Origin: an uncultured Oscillospiraceae bacterium
Lineage (GTDB): Bacteria > Bacillota > Clostridia > Oscillospirales > Oscillospiraceae
NCBI GenBank assembly: GCA_934533005.1
Contig: CAKTBC010000058.1
Location: 1 to 11,527, forward strand
Direction: 5' to 3'
DNA: 11,527 nucleotides
Each line of letters opens with the position of its first letter. Positions within the stretch are counted from its first letter, which is position 1. The position numbers and the translations under genes are program-made. The notes under the pieces are model-generated. The model saw only the letters and a list, made by a program, of their open reading frames with translations. It did no database searches and had not been told where the DNA came from. Shown piece after piece: positions 6,298 through 11,527 of the stretch.

Positions 6298-6918
6298 TCA
6301 TTTCGCCTTCGGCAGACTCCAGCGGTAATGCGCCGCGAGCAGCCGGAGCGTGAGCGTTACGGCGGCGCCCAGGAGCATGGCGGGCATCTGCCCGATGTTC
6401 CAGAGCAGGATGCACGCCACGGCGCCGAGAATGGATGCCGTTGCATAGAAATGCTTGACGAAGATATACGGGGGCGTCCCCGCGAACATGTCGCGCAGCA
6501 CACCGCCGCCGCAGCCGGTGACGACGCCGACAAAGATGGCAAGGAAGGCGTTCAGCTCGCCCGTGGCTATGTACGCCGTCTGTACGCCGACAACGGTGAA
6601 TATGCCGAGACCGATGGCGTCAAAGATGAGAAGCGCCGTATCGTACAGCTTCTCGTTCCAATGCAGCAGCCGCCGCACCGGCGGCAGGAATACGAGCGCG
6701 GAAACGGCGATCGCCGTGACCGCATAGCCCGGCGACTGAAACGCCGCGGGCGGTGTGATGCCGAGGATAAGATCGCGCAGTATGCCGCCGCCCACCGCGG
6801 TCGTCATGCCGAGGATCGCCACGCCGAAAATATCCATCTTCTTCGATATGGCAACGACCGCACCGGAAATGGCAAACGCGATCGTGCCGATGATCTCAAA
6901 GGCAACAAAAAGACTCAT
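6298..6918 (-). CDS. UPF0126 / TRIC-type membrane protein (YadS/YicG family)
   Basis: A 206-residue integral membrane protein with about seven hydrophobic segments and an internal duplication. EIIGTIAFAISG (8-19) and GGGILRDLILG (43-53) in the first half mirror DAIGLGIFTVVG (100-111) and GGGVLRDMFAG (137-147) in the second. This two-repeat pattern with paired GGGxLRD motifs defines UPF0126, related to trimeric intracellular cation (TRIC) channels. Some bacterial members (YicG) have been linked to glycine uptake, others to potassium conductance; the cargo here cannot be told. The ATG at 6918 has GGAGG at 6928-6932, nine bases away, overlapping the stop codon of the deacetylase gene, which suggests translational coupling. 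It is the third gene of the minus-strand operon. Confidence 0.9.
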   Translation of the reverse strand: MSLFVAFEIIGTIAFAISGAVVAISKKMDIFGVAILGMTTAVGGGILRDLILGITPPAAFQSPGYAVTAIAVSALVFLPPVRRLLHWNEKLYDTALLIFDAIGLGIFTVVGVQTAYIATGELNAFLAIFVGVVTGCGGGVLRDMFAGTPPYIFVKHFYATASILGAVACILLWNIGQMPAMLLGAAVTLTLRLLAAHYRWSLPKAK

Positions 6919-6931
6919 GTTTCCTCGCCTC

Positions 6932-7999
6932 CTAATTGGCTACACCGTGATGCACCGCTGGGGTAGTGAGATCGATCGCGCGGAAGGAGTACCCGTTCTG
7001 TATGCCCCAGGAGAGGATATCCTCCACGGCATCTACGCTGAAATCGTTGGTGTCGTGCTGCAGCACGACGGAATAATCGCGCTGCGGCACGCTCTCCATG
7101 ATGTTTGCCACAACCGTATAGCGCGTGGCGTTGGACGCGGTGTCCGCCGCGGACACGTTCCAGTCGAAATAGGCATAACCCATATCGTTCAGATCGTTCG
7201 TAAGGCGCGTCATGATGCCGGGATTGTAGCGGCTCACGGTGTTCGAGCTGCCGCCGGGGAAGCGGACAAGCTTTGTATATTCGCCCGTCTGCTCAAAAAT
7301 GATCTCCTGCATCCGGCAGAGATCAGAGAAGTACGCCTCCTCGCTCTGATAGATCACATTATAATCGTGCGAGGCGCTGTGGATGCCGACGGTGTGGCCG
7401 CGCCGGGCGATCTCGCCAATGCAGTCGGTATATCCTTCGTGGATATCGGTCACGAAAAACGTCGCCTTGACGCCGTAGGCATCCAGAATGTCAAGAAGCC
7501 GCTCCGTATTGGCCGAAGGGCCGTCGTCAAACGTGAGATAGACCGTTTGACTCTCCGGCGTGACCGTGTCGGGGCAATCCGCCGCCGTGACGATCACGCG
7601 GCGCGTGACCGTCGCCGTCCGGCCGTCGCTATCCGTGACGGAATAGGTGACGCTCCCCTCGCCGGTATGATAAGCGTTCACGTCTATAGTGCAGACAATT
7701 TGCGCCGTAAGATCACCGTCGCGGTCATCGAGCGCCGTGCAGCCGGGGTCTTCGTATCCGCCGGGCTGCGCCGGATAGAAGAGCGGATCGTCGCCGAGGA
7801 GCGTCAGTACCGGCGCGGCGTTCGGCGCTCTCGTCGGCTCCGCCGTCGGGGCCGGAGTCTCCGTTGGCACGGCGGTGGCGCTTACCATGGCGGGCGCGAC
7901 ATTTTGATGGTTTACATAATATAGACCTACGCCGCAGAACGCGGCAAGGGCGCAGCCCACAGCAATGAGCGCCAGACCGAGCTTTCGTTTTTTATCCAT
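6932..7999 (-). CDS. Membrane-anchored polysaccharide deacetylase with DUF5011 domain
   Basis: A cell-surface enzyme, 355 residues from the chosen start. In order it has: a short basic N-terminus and one membrane anchor (about 6-29); a Pro/Thr/Ala-rich stalk (34-60); an immunoglobulin-like DUF5011 domain (about 62-138, with YEDPGCTALDDRDGDLT and a closing TVTRRVIV); and a NodB deacetylase domain (about 150-345). All NodB catalytic motifs are visible: TFDDGP (156-161), the metal-binding HSASH with His207 and His211, RFPGGS (246-251), DWN (279-281) and the final QHD with His315. It should remove N-acetyl groups from a surface glycan, most plausibly peptidoglycan, a common route to lysozyme resistance; the substrate is inferred. 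Two ATGs are in frame (8005 and 7999). AAGGA at 8006-8010 abuts the first and is six bases from the second, so 7999 is preferred. It is the second gene of the operon. Confidence 0.92.
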   Translation of the reverse strand: MDKKRKLGLALIAVGCALAAFCGVGLYYVNHQNVAPAMVSATAVPTETPAPTAEPTRAPNAAPVLTLLGDDPLFYPAQPGGYEDPGCTALDDRDGDLTAQIVCTIDVNAYHTGEGSVTYSVTDSDGRTATVTRRVIVTAADCPDTVTPESQTVYLTFDDGPSANTERLLDILDAYGVKATFFVTDIHEGYTDCIGEIARRGHTVGIHSASHDYNVIYQSEEAYFSDLCRMQEIIFEQTGEYTKLVRFPGGSSNTVSRYNPGIMTRLTNDLNDMGYAYFDWNVSAADTASNATRYTVVANIMESVPQRDYSVVLQHDTNDFSVDAVEDILSWGIQNGYSFRAIDLTTPAVHHGVAN

Positions 8000-8005
8000 A
8001 CCCAT

Positions 8006-8010
8006 TCCTT
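8006..8010 (-). promoter_or_regulatory. Ribosome binding site of the deacetylase gene, overlapping the upstream stop codon
   Basis: AAGGA on the minus strand shares bases with the TAA stop of the GTPase-nuclease gene (8009-8011). It is six bases from the ATG at 7999 and directly next to the ATG at 8005. The overlap suggests that ribosomes finishing the upstream gene re-initiate here. Confidence 0.5.
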
Positions 8011-10660
8011 ACTCTTCCCCGGCGATTTTTCCGGCACGCCGCAGCGCCTCCGCCATGGCGTCGGAGCGCCCGCGGCGGCTGAGCCGCCGGAGCGTTTCGC
8101 GGATCTCCTCCCCCGCCTGCATCACTTCCGTGTGGAAGCTGTCGGCCGAGAGGCGCAGCGCGCCCTGCCCGAGGACGATGAGCTGCTCCATGCCGTCGGA
8201 GGTCGCGACGCGCACGCGGTGATCCTTTGCGATCTCGTGCGAGGTTTTTTCGATATAGGCGTCCGCCGTTTCCGCTTCCTTTGTATAGACAACGTGGATA
8301 TTATTATACGCCACGATCTCTTCCCTGTGAAACGGAACGCGGTAAGCGTCAAAAACCAGGATGACGCGGCATTGGCGCACGCCCTGATAGTTGCAGAGAA
8401 GGTCCATCAGCAGCTGGCGCGCCGCGTCGAGATGATCGGCGGCGACAGCTTTGAGCTCGTCCCATGCAAAGATTATATTGTACCCGTCCACGAGCAAATA
8501 TTCCGGCCCGGCGGGGATCGGCTTTGCTTTCGGCTGCGAGGCGGGTCTTTCGCGCTCGGAGCGCGGCACGAATGCGCGGTTTTGCTTCACCGCGCCGTAC
8601 GTCCGCTCGTAAATGGCCTGCAATTCCTTATCGAGCGCCGCACCCGTGCGGGGTGCGGAAGCTCCGCGTGGCGGGGTGCTCTGCTTTTCCGGCGCGGTTT
8701 CCTTCTCCGGACGGAGGCAGCTTTCCAAATGCATGTGCTGCTCTACCTCGTCCCAGCGGACGGTATAACCCGCGCCGTGAGAGCAGAAAACGGAGTCCGG
8801 TGTGTTGGCAATGTCGCGCTCGGGATCATACCCGATCTCTTCCACGACACGCTGCGTATCGCGGCAGGGCTCATAGCCGCGCAGCGAGAGCGAAACGCGC
8901 CCCTGCCCGCGGGAATACGCCGTCACCTCGCGCGGATAATTCGCACACTCGGCCACCGGCGCGGCGGCCGTGAGGACGGAAACGCCGTTTTCCGTTTCGG
9001 GCGGATCAAACCGTCCGCCCATGCGCTGGATGTCCGCCATGGCGCGCCCGACGCATTCGTTCGGCAGCTCCAGCCGGAGATCGTACCACGGCTCGAGCAG
9101 AATGCTCTCGGCGCGCATGAGCCCCTGGCGCACGGCACGGTACGTCGCCTGGCGGAAATCGCCGCCTTCGGTGTGTTTCAGGTGCGCCCGCCCGGCGGCA
9201 AGCGTGATCTTCATATCGGTGATCGGCGAGCCGGTCAGCACGCCGCGGTGCTCCTTTTCCGCAAGATGCGTCAGGATGAGCCTCTGCCAGTTGAGATCGA
9301 GCTCATCCGTCGGGCATTGGCTCGCAAAGACGAGCCCGCTTCCGCGCTCGAGCGGTTCGAGCAGGAGATGCACCTCGGCATAGTGGCGCAGCGGCTCATA
9401 GTGGCCGACGCCCTCGACCGGCGCGGCGATCGTTTCGCGGTAGAGGATCCCGCCCTCGCCGAAGGTGAGCTCCAGCCCAAACCGGCTGCGGCAAAGGCGT
9501 TCAAGAATTTCGAGCTGCACCTCGCCCATGAGCTGCACGCGGATCTCCCGCGCGCCGTCATCGTAGACCACATGCAGCAGCGGATCCTCCTCTTCGAGAA
9601 TACGCAGCTTTTCGAGCACCGTGTGCGCATCGGCCTTTTCCGCGTGGACGCGGTAGGTGAACACCGGCTCAAGGAGCGCCGCGCTCTTCCCCTTCTCCGC
9701 GCCGAGCGCGTCGCCGGTGCGCGCCGCGGTCAGCCCCGTTACGGCGCAGACCGTTCCGGCCTTTGCCGTGTCCGTCAACTCAAACTTTTCTCCGGAGTAT
9801 AGGCGGATCTGATGAATTTTTTCTTCAATGATCCCGTTCTCCGTCGGGATCTTCACAACGCCGCGGGCACGAAGCTCTCCGCCCGTGACACGCAGCCATG
9901 TGAGCCGCGCGCCCTGCGCGTCACGGCTAATCTTATATACCCGCGCGCCGAAGGTATCGAGCGCCGGCTTGGCGGGCGCATAAAGTGCGAGCGTATCGAG
10001 CAGCTTCTCCACACCATCGAGCCGGAGAGCCGCGCCGAAAAGGCACGGAAAAAGCTTTTCCTCCGCGATCAGACGTCGGGTCTCCTCCGGCGGGATCGTA
10101 CCGGCGGACAGGAAGCTCTCGAGCGCCGCTTCGCTCTCGGCGGCGGCCTGCTCCATCCACTCGTCGCCGGAAAAATCCGCGCACTCCGGCGAGAGCAGCG
10201 AGCGCAGCTCCTGCATTCTCGCGGCGCGGTTCACGCCGGGAAGATCGGTCTTATTTATAAATAGGAAGGTCGGCACATGGCTGCGCCGCAGCAGCCGCCA
10301 GAGCGTGCGCGTGTGCCCCTGCACGCCGTCCGTGCCGCTCACAACGAGGATCGCCGCGTCCAGCACCGGGAGCGTCCGCTCCGTTTCGCCGGAAAAGTCC
10401 ACGTGGCCGGGCGTATCGAGAAGCGTCACGGTGTGGTTTTTCCACGTGAGCCGCGCCTGCTTTGAGAAGATCGTGATGCCGCGCTCGCGTTCCTGCGGAT
10501 CGGTATCGAGAAAGGCGTCCGCGTGATCCACGCGCCCCAGACGCCAGAGCGCCCCGGCGGTATAGAGAAGCGCCTCGGAAAGTGTCGTTTTTCCCGCGTC
10601 CACGTGGGCGAGGATGCCGATGCACAAAGGGGTCATTTCCGTATTAAGTTTCTCCGCCAT
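8009..10660 (-). CDS. TetM/EF-G-like translation GTPase fused to a YacP/Rae1-type NYN endoribonuclease
   Basis: An 883-residue two-part protein. Residues 10-650 are a ribosomal-protection-type GTPase. G1 is AHVDAGKTTL (18-27), G2 RGITI (60-64), G3 DTPGH (82-86), G4 NKTD (136-139) and G5 about GAAL (209-212). The beta-barrel, EF-G domain III-like (VQLMGEVQLEILERL, 375-389), domain IV-like and domain V-like (ELPNECVGRAMADIQRMGGR, 531-550) parts follow. A charged Pro-rich linker (650-718) contains a helix (ALDKELQAIYERTYGAVKQN). Residues 720-883 are a complete YacP/NYN domain: LLVDGYNII with Asp725 and Asn728, VFDAY with Asp771, ETADAYIEK with Glu797 and Asp800, and VATSDGMEQ with Asp822. Bacillus Rae1 (YacP) is a stand-alone nuclease that cuts mRNA in the ribosomal A site. 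The start at 10660 has AAAGGGG at 10669-10675, eight bases away; the 70 residues readable upstream cover the promoter and are rejected. First gene of the operon. It is often auto-annotated as tetracycline resistance, which I doubt. Confidence 0.92.
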   Translation of the reverse strand: MAEKLNTEMTPLCIGILAHVDAGKTTLSEALLYTAGALWRLGRVDHADAFLDTDPQERERGITIFSKQARLTWKNHTVTLLDTPGHVDFSGETERTLPVLDAAILVVSGTDGVQGHTRTLWRLLRRSHVPTFLFINKTDLPGVNRAARMQELRSLLSPECADFSGDEWMEQAAAESEAALESFLSAGTIPPEETRRLIAEEKLFPCLFGAALRLDGVEKLLDTLALYAPAKPALDTFGARVYKISRDAQGARLTWLRVTGGELRARGVVKIPTENGIIEEKIHQIRLYSGEKFELTDTAKAGTVCAVTGLTAARTGDALGAEKGKSAALLEPVFTYRVHAEKADAHTVLEKLRILEEEDPLLHVVYDDGAREIRVQLMGEVQLEILERLCRSRFGLELTFGEGGILYRETIAAPVEGVGHYEPLRHYAEVHLLLEPLERGSGLVFASQCPTDELDLNWQRLILTHLAEKEHRGVLTGSPITDMKITLAAGRAHLKHTEGGDFRQATYRAVRQGLMRAESILLEPWYDLRLELPNECVGRAMADIQRMGGRFDPPETENGVSVLTAAAPVAECANYPREVTAYSRGQGRVSLSLRGYEPCRDTQRVVEEIGYDPERDIANTPDSVFCSHGAGYTVRWDEVEQHMHLESCLRPEKETAPEKQSTPPRGASAPRTGAALDKELQAIYERTYGAVKQNRAFVPRSERERPASQPKAKPIPAGPEYLLVDGYNIIFAWDELKAVAADHLDAARQLLMDLLCNYQGVRQCRVILVFDAYRVPFHREEIVAYNNIHVVYTKEAETADAYIEKTSHEIAKDHRVRVATSDGMEQLIVLGQGALRLSADSFHTEVMQAGEEIRETLRRLSRRGRSDAMAEALRRAGKIAGEE

Positions 10661-10694
10661 ACAGCTTTCCCCTTTCTTTGTATTGGAACGATGT

Positions 10695-10723
10695 ATTATA
10701 GCACGAAAGGCGAAATTCTCCAA
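10695..10723 (-). promoter_or_regulatory. Extended -10 sigma-A promoter of the five-gene operon
   Basis: Read on the minus strand: TTGGAG (10718-10723), a 17-base spacer, then TATAAT (10695-10700) preceded by TG in the extended -10 position (TGCTATAAT). Transcription would start near 10688, giving a leader of about 28 bases. I see no other good promoter between this and 4351, which supports a single transcript for the five genes. Confidence 0.85.
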
Positions 10724-10747
10724 TAGCTTTCTTTTTTGCGGCTTTAT

Positions 10748-10762
10748 TTGAAACGTTTTCAA
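10748..10762. promoter_or_regulatory. Inverted repeat, operator candidate between the divergent promoters
   Basis: TTGAAA-CGT-TTTCAA is a perfect 6+6 inverted repeat with a 3-base centre. It lies 25 bases upstream of the -35 of the minus-strand operon and 70 bases upstream of the -35 of the plus-strand lipoprotein gene. Its shape recalls LacI-family operators, but it is one base short of a proper catabolite-repression (cre) site. A second, smaller palindrome (ATTCG-T-CGAAT, 10770-10780) lies next to it. Confidence 0.4.
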
Positions 10763-10795
10763 CAAAATTATTCGTCGAATTTGATCACAATAACT

Positions 10796-10814
10796 AAATG
10801 TAAGAAAAATGTAA
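10796..10814. repeat. Direct repeat AAATGTAA with 11-base period
   Basis: AAATGTAA occurs at 10796-10803 and again at 10807-10814, one helical turn apart, ending 18 bases before the -35 of the solute-binding protein promoter. It could be a tandem activator site or an AT-rich UP element. Confidence 0.4.
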
Positions 10815-10832
10815 AATGCTTTTCTGTTTGGA

Positions 10833-10861
10833 TTGACAAAGCAAAAACCGATGACTATAAT
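10833..10861 (+). promoter_or_regulatory. Perfect-consensus sigma-A promoter of the solute-binding protein gene
   Basis: TTGACA (10833-10838), exactly 17 bases, TATAAT (10856-10861): every base of both boxes matches consensus. Transcription would begin near 10868, giving a leader of about 67 bases before the GTG start. Upstream DNA (10741-10830) is AT-rich, which may raise activity further. Confidence 0.92.
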
Positions 10862-10873
10862 TAGCATCATTCA

Positions 10874-10909
10874 TCCGGTAATTTTAAACAAAGTTTAAAC
10901 TCTGCCGGA
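10874..10909 (+). other. Two-tier hairpin in the leader of the solute-binding protein mRNA
   Basis: An inner perfect stem TTTAAAC (10883-10889) / GTTTAAA (10893-10899) closes an AAA loop. An outer stem TCCGG (10874-10878) / CCGGA (10905-10909) encloses it across a small internal loop. Because TTTAAA is itself palindromic, the inner part also forms an 11-base-period direct repeat of TTTAAAC. It lies entirely within the predicted leader, 12 bases before the ribosome binding site, so it could affect mRNA stability or serve as a DNA operator just after the transcription start. Confidence 0.45.
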
Positions 10910-10921
10910 ACAACACGGAAT

Positions 10922-10926
10922 GGAGG
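10922..10926 (+). promoter_or_regulatory. Ribosome binding site deciding a GTG start
   Basis: GGAGG lies eight bases before GTG at 10935, after which the product begins with a normal lipoprotein signal peptide. An in-frame ATG at 10920 overlaps this site and has no ribosome binding site of its own, so GTG is the likely start. Confidence 0.75.
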
Positions 10927-10934
10927 ATCCGAAA

Positions 10935-11527
10935 GTGAAAAAGTATCTGGCACTGCTTCTGGCGCTGGTCATGGTGTTCGCTCTTGTAGCCTGCGGCAAC
11001 ACGACCGAAACTCCCGCCCCCGCCACCGAAGCCCCCGCTGCGGAACCCGAGACCCCGGCCGAAGAGCCCGCAGCCGAAGCTGACCCCATGGAAGAGCTCA
11101 TCGCCGCGGCGAAGGCCGAGGGCGAGCTGACCGTCTACGGCTCCTGCGAGGAAGAATACCTCGCCGCCGCCTGCGAACACTTCCAGGAACTGTACGGCAT
11201 CAAGGTCAACTATCAGCGTCTGTCCACCGGCGAGGTGCAGGCGAAGATCGAAGAAGAGAACGGCAACCCCTCCGCCGACGCCTGGTTCGGCGGCACAACC
11301 GATCCCTACAACGTTCTCGCCAAGGAAGACCTGCTTGAGCCTTACGCCGCTCAGAACGCCTCCCACCTCATCAGCGATATGTACAAGGACGCTGAGGGCA
11401 AGTGGTACGGCATTTACAAGGGCATTCTCGGCTTCATGGTCAATACCGATGAGCTCGAGCGTCTCGGTCTCGAGGCTCCGGCGGACTGGGCCGACCTGCT
11501 CAAGCCCGAATACAAAGACCTGATCTG
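10935..11527 (+). CDS. ABC transporter solute-binding lipoprotein, iron(III)/AfuA-like (3' partial)
   Basis: The first 197 residues of a periplasmic-binding-protein-type lipoprotein; no stop is reached. The signal peptide has MKKYLALLLALVMVF followed by the lipobox LVAC with Cys20. A Pro/Ala/Glu-rich tether follows (23-50). The mature domain starts at about 52, with GELTVYGSCEEEYLAAACEH (63-82), NPSADAWFGG (111-120), KWYGIYKGILGFMVNTDEL (156-174) and PADWADLLKPEYKDLI (182-197). This order is typical of family-1 solute-binding proteins close to the Fe(III) binders AfuA/FbpA, a group that also contains aminoethylphosphonate and other binders. The C-terminal half, which would hold the iron-ligating tyrosines, is outside, so the cargo is open. 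No Fur-like box is visible at its promoter. Permease and ATPase genes would be expected to follow. GTG start, see the ribosome binding site at 10922. Confidence 0.88.
   Translation, partial: MKKYLALLLALVMVFALVACGNTTETPAPATEAPAAEPETPAEEPAAEADPMEELIAAAKAEGELTVYGSCEEEYLAAACEHFQELYGIKVNYQRLSTGEVQAKIEEENGNPSADAWFGGTTDPYNVLAKEDLLEPYAAQNASHLISDMYKDAEGKWYGIYKGILGFMVNTDELERLGLEAPADWADLLKPEYKDLI

Noticed and set aside
8132..9802. A 556-codon open frame on the plus strand
   Set aside because: Antisense to the GTPase-nuclease gene, with no domain, no ribosome binding site and shadow-type composition.
8009..10660. A tetracycline-resistance gene (tetM/tetO/tetW)
   Set aside because: The GTPase is only TetM-like, carries a nuclease domain that resistance proteins lack, and sits in a chromosomal operon with no mobile element nearby. 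Resistance cannot be claimed from similarity.
10748..10762. A catabolite repression (cre) site
   Set aside because: The central CG and flanks look right, but the spacing is 13 rather than 14 bases, so it does not fit the CcpA consensus.
10661..10870. Seventy extra N-terminal residues on the GTPase-nuclease
   Set aside because: This stretch contains the promoter (10695-10723) and the ribosome binding site at 10669, and the translated sequence does not look like protein-coding DNA of this genome.
10741..10934. A Fur or PerR box controlling the iron-type binding protein
   Set aside because: No TGATAAT-like 7-1-7 repeat is present; TTTGATCACAA at 10781-10790 is only a short palindrome.
1..11527. 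CRISPR arrays, insertion sequences, phage genes, tRNA or rRNA genes
   Set aside because: I looked for tandem repeat-spacer patterns, transposase motifs, terminal inverted repeats and cloverleaf sequences and saw none.

Overview
The window reads as chromosomal DNA from a GC-rich member of the Clostridia, most likely Oscillospiraceae-like. The reasons are a butyrate kinase next to a DUF4364 regulator, Gram-positive lipoprotein signal peptides, strong GGAGG-type ribosome binding sites, good sigma-A promoters with 17-bp spacers, and a family of short proteins that I know only from clostridia. This placement is an inference from gene content; no rRNA or tRNA gene is present. Coding density is high and no gene-free stretch exceeds 300 bases.

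Left end (1-1700, + strand): the tail of metN, then metI and metQ. These are the ATPase, permease and lipoprotein of a D/L-methionine ABC importer, closed by a strong hairpin terminator. Next (1750-3433, - strand): a two-gene unit, DUF4364 regulator then butyrate kinase, transcribed from a clear sigma-A promoter and converging on the metQ terminator. Divergent from it (3497-4282, +): a cysteine-rich 261-residue protein of unknown function, ending in its own hairpin terminator.

Centre to right (4351-10723, - strand): a compact five-gene operon read from an extended -10 promoter at 10695-10723. In order of transcription it holds: an EF-G/TetM-like ribosomal GTPase fused to a YacP/Rae1-type NYN endoribonuclease; a membrane-anchored DUF5011 + NodB polysaccharide deacetylase; a UPF0126/TRIC-type membrane protein; YqeC, an accessory protein linked to selenium-dependent hydroxylases; and an iron-containing alcohol dehydrogenase. 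Gaps between genes are only about 9-15 bases, so they are probably co-transcribed, although their functions have no obvious common theme.

Right end (10661-11527): an AT-rich divergent intergenic region with several repeat or palindrome signals and a perfect-consensus sigma-A promoter (TTGACA-17-TATAAT). It drives a solute-binding lipoprotein (GTG start) that runs off the window.

The most interesting object is the GTPase-nuclease fusion: a TetM-like factor that should bind the ribosomal factor/A site, carrying on the same chain a homologue of Rae1, a nuclease that cuts mRNA in the ribosomal A site. It suggests a self-contained ribosome-surveillance or mRNA-cleavage machine rather than a tetracycline-resistance protein.
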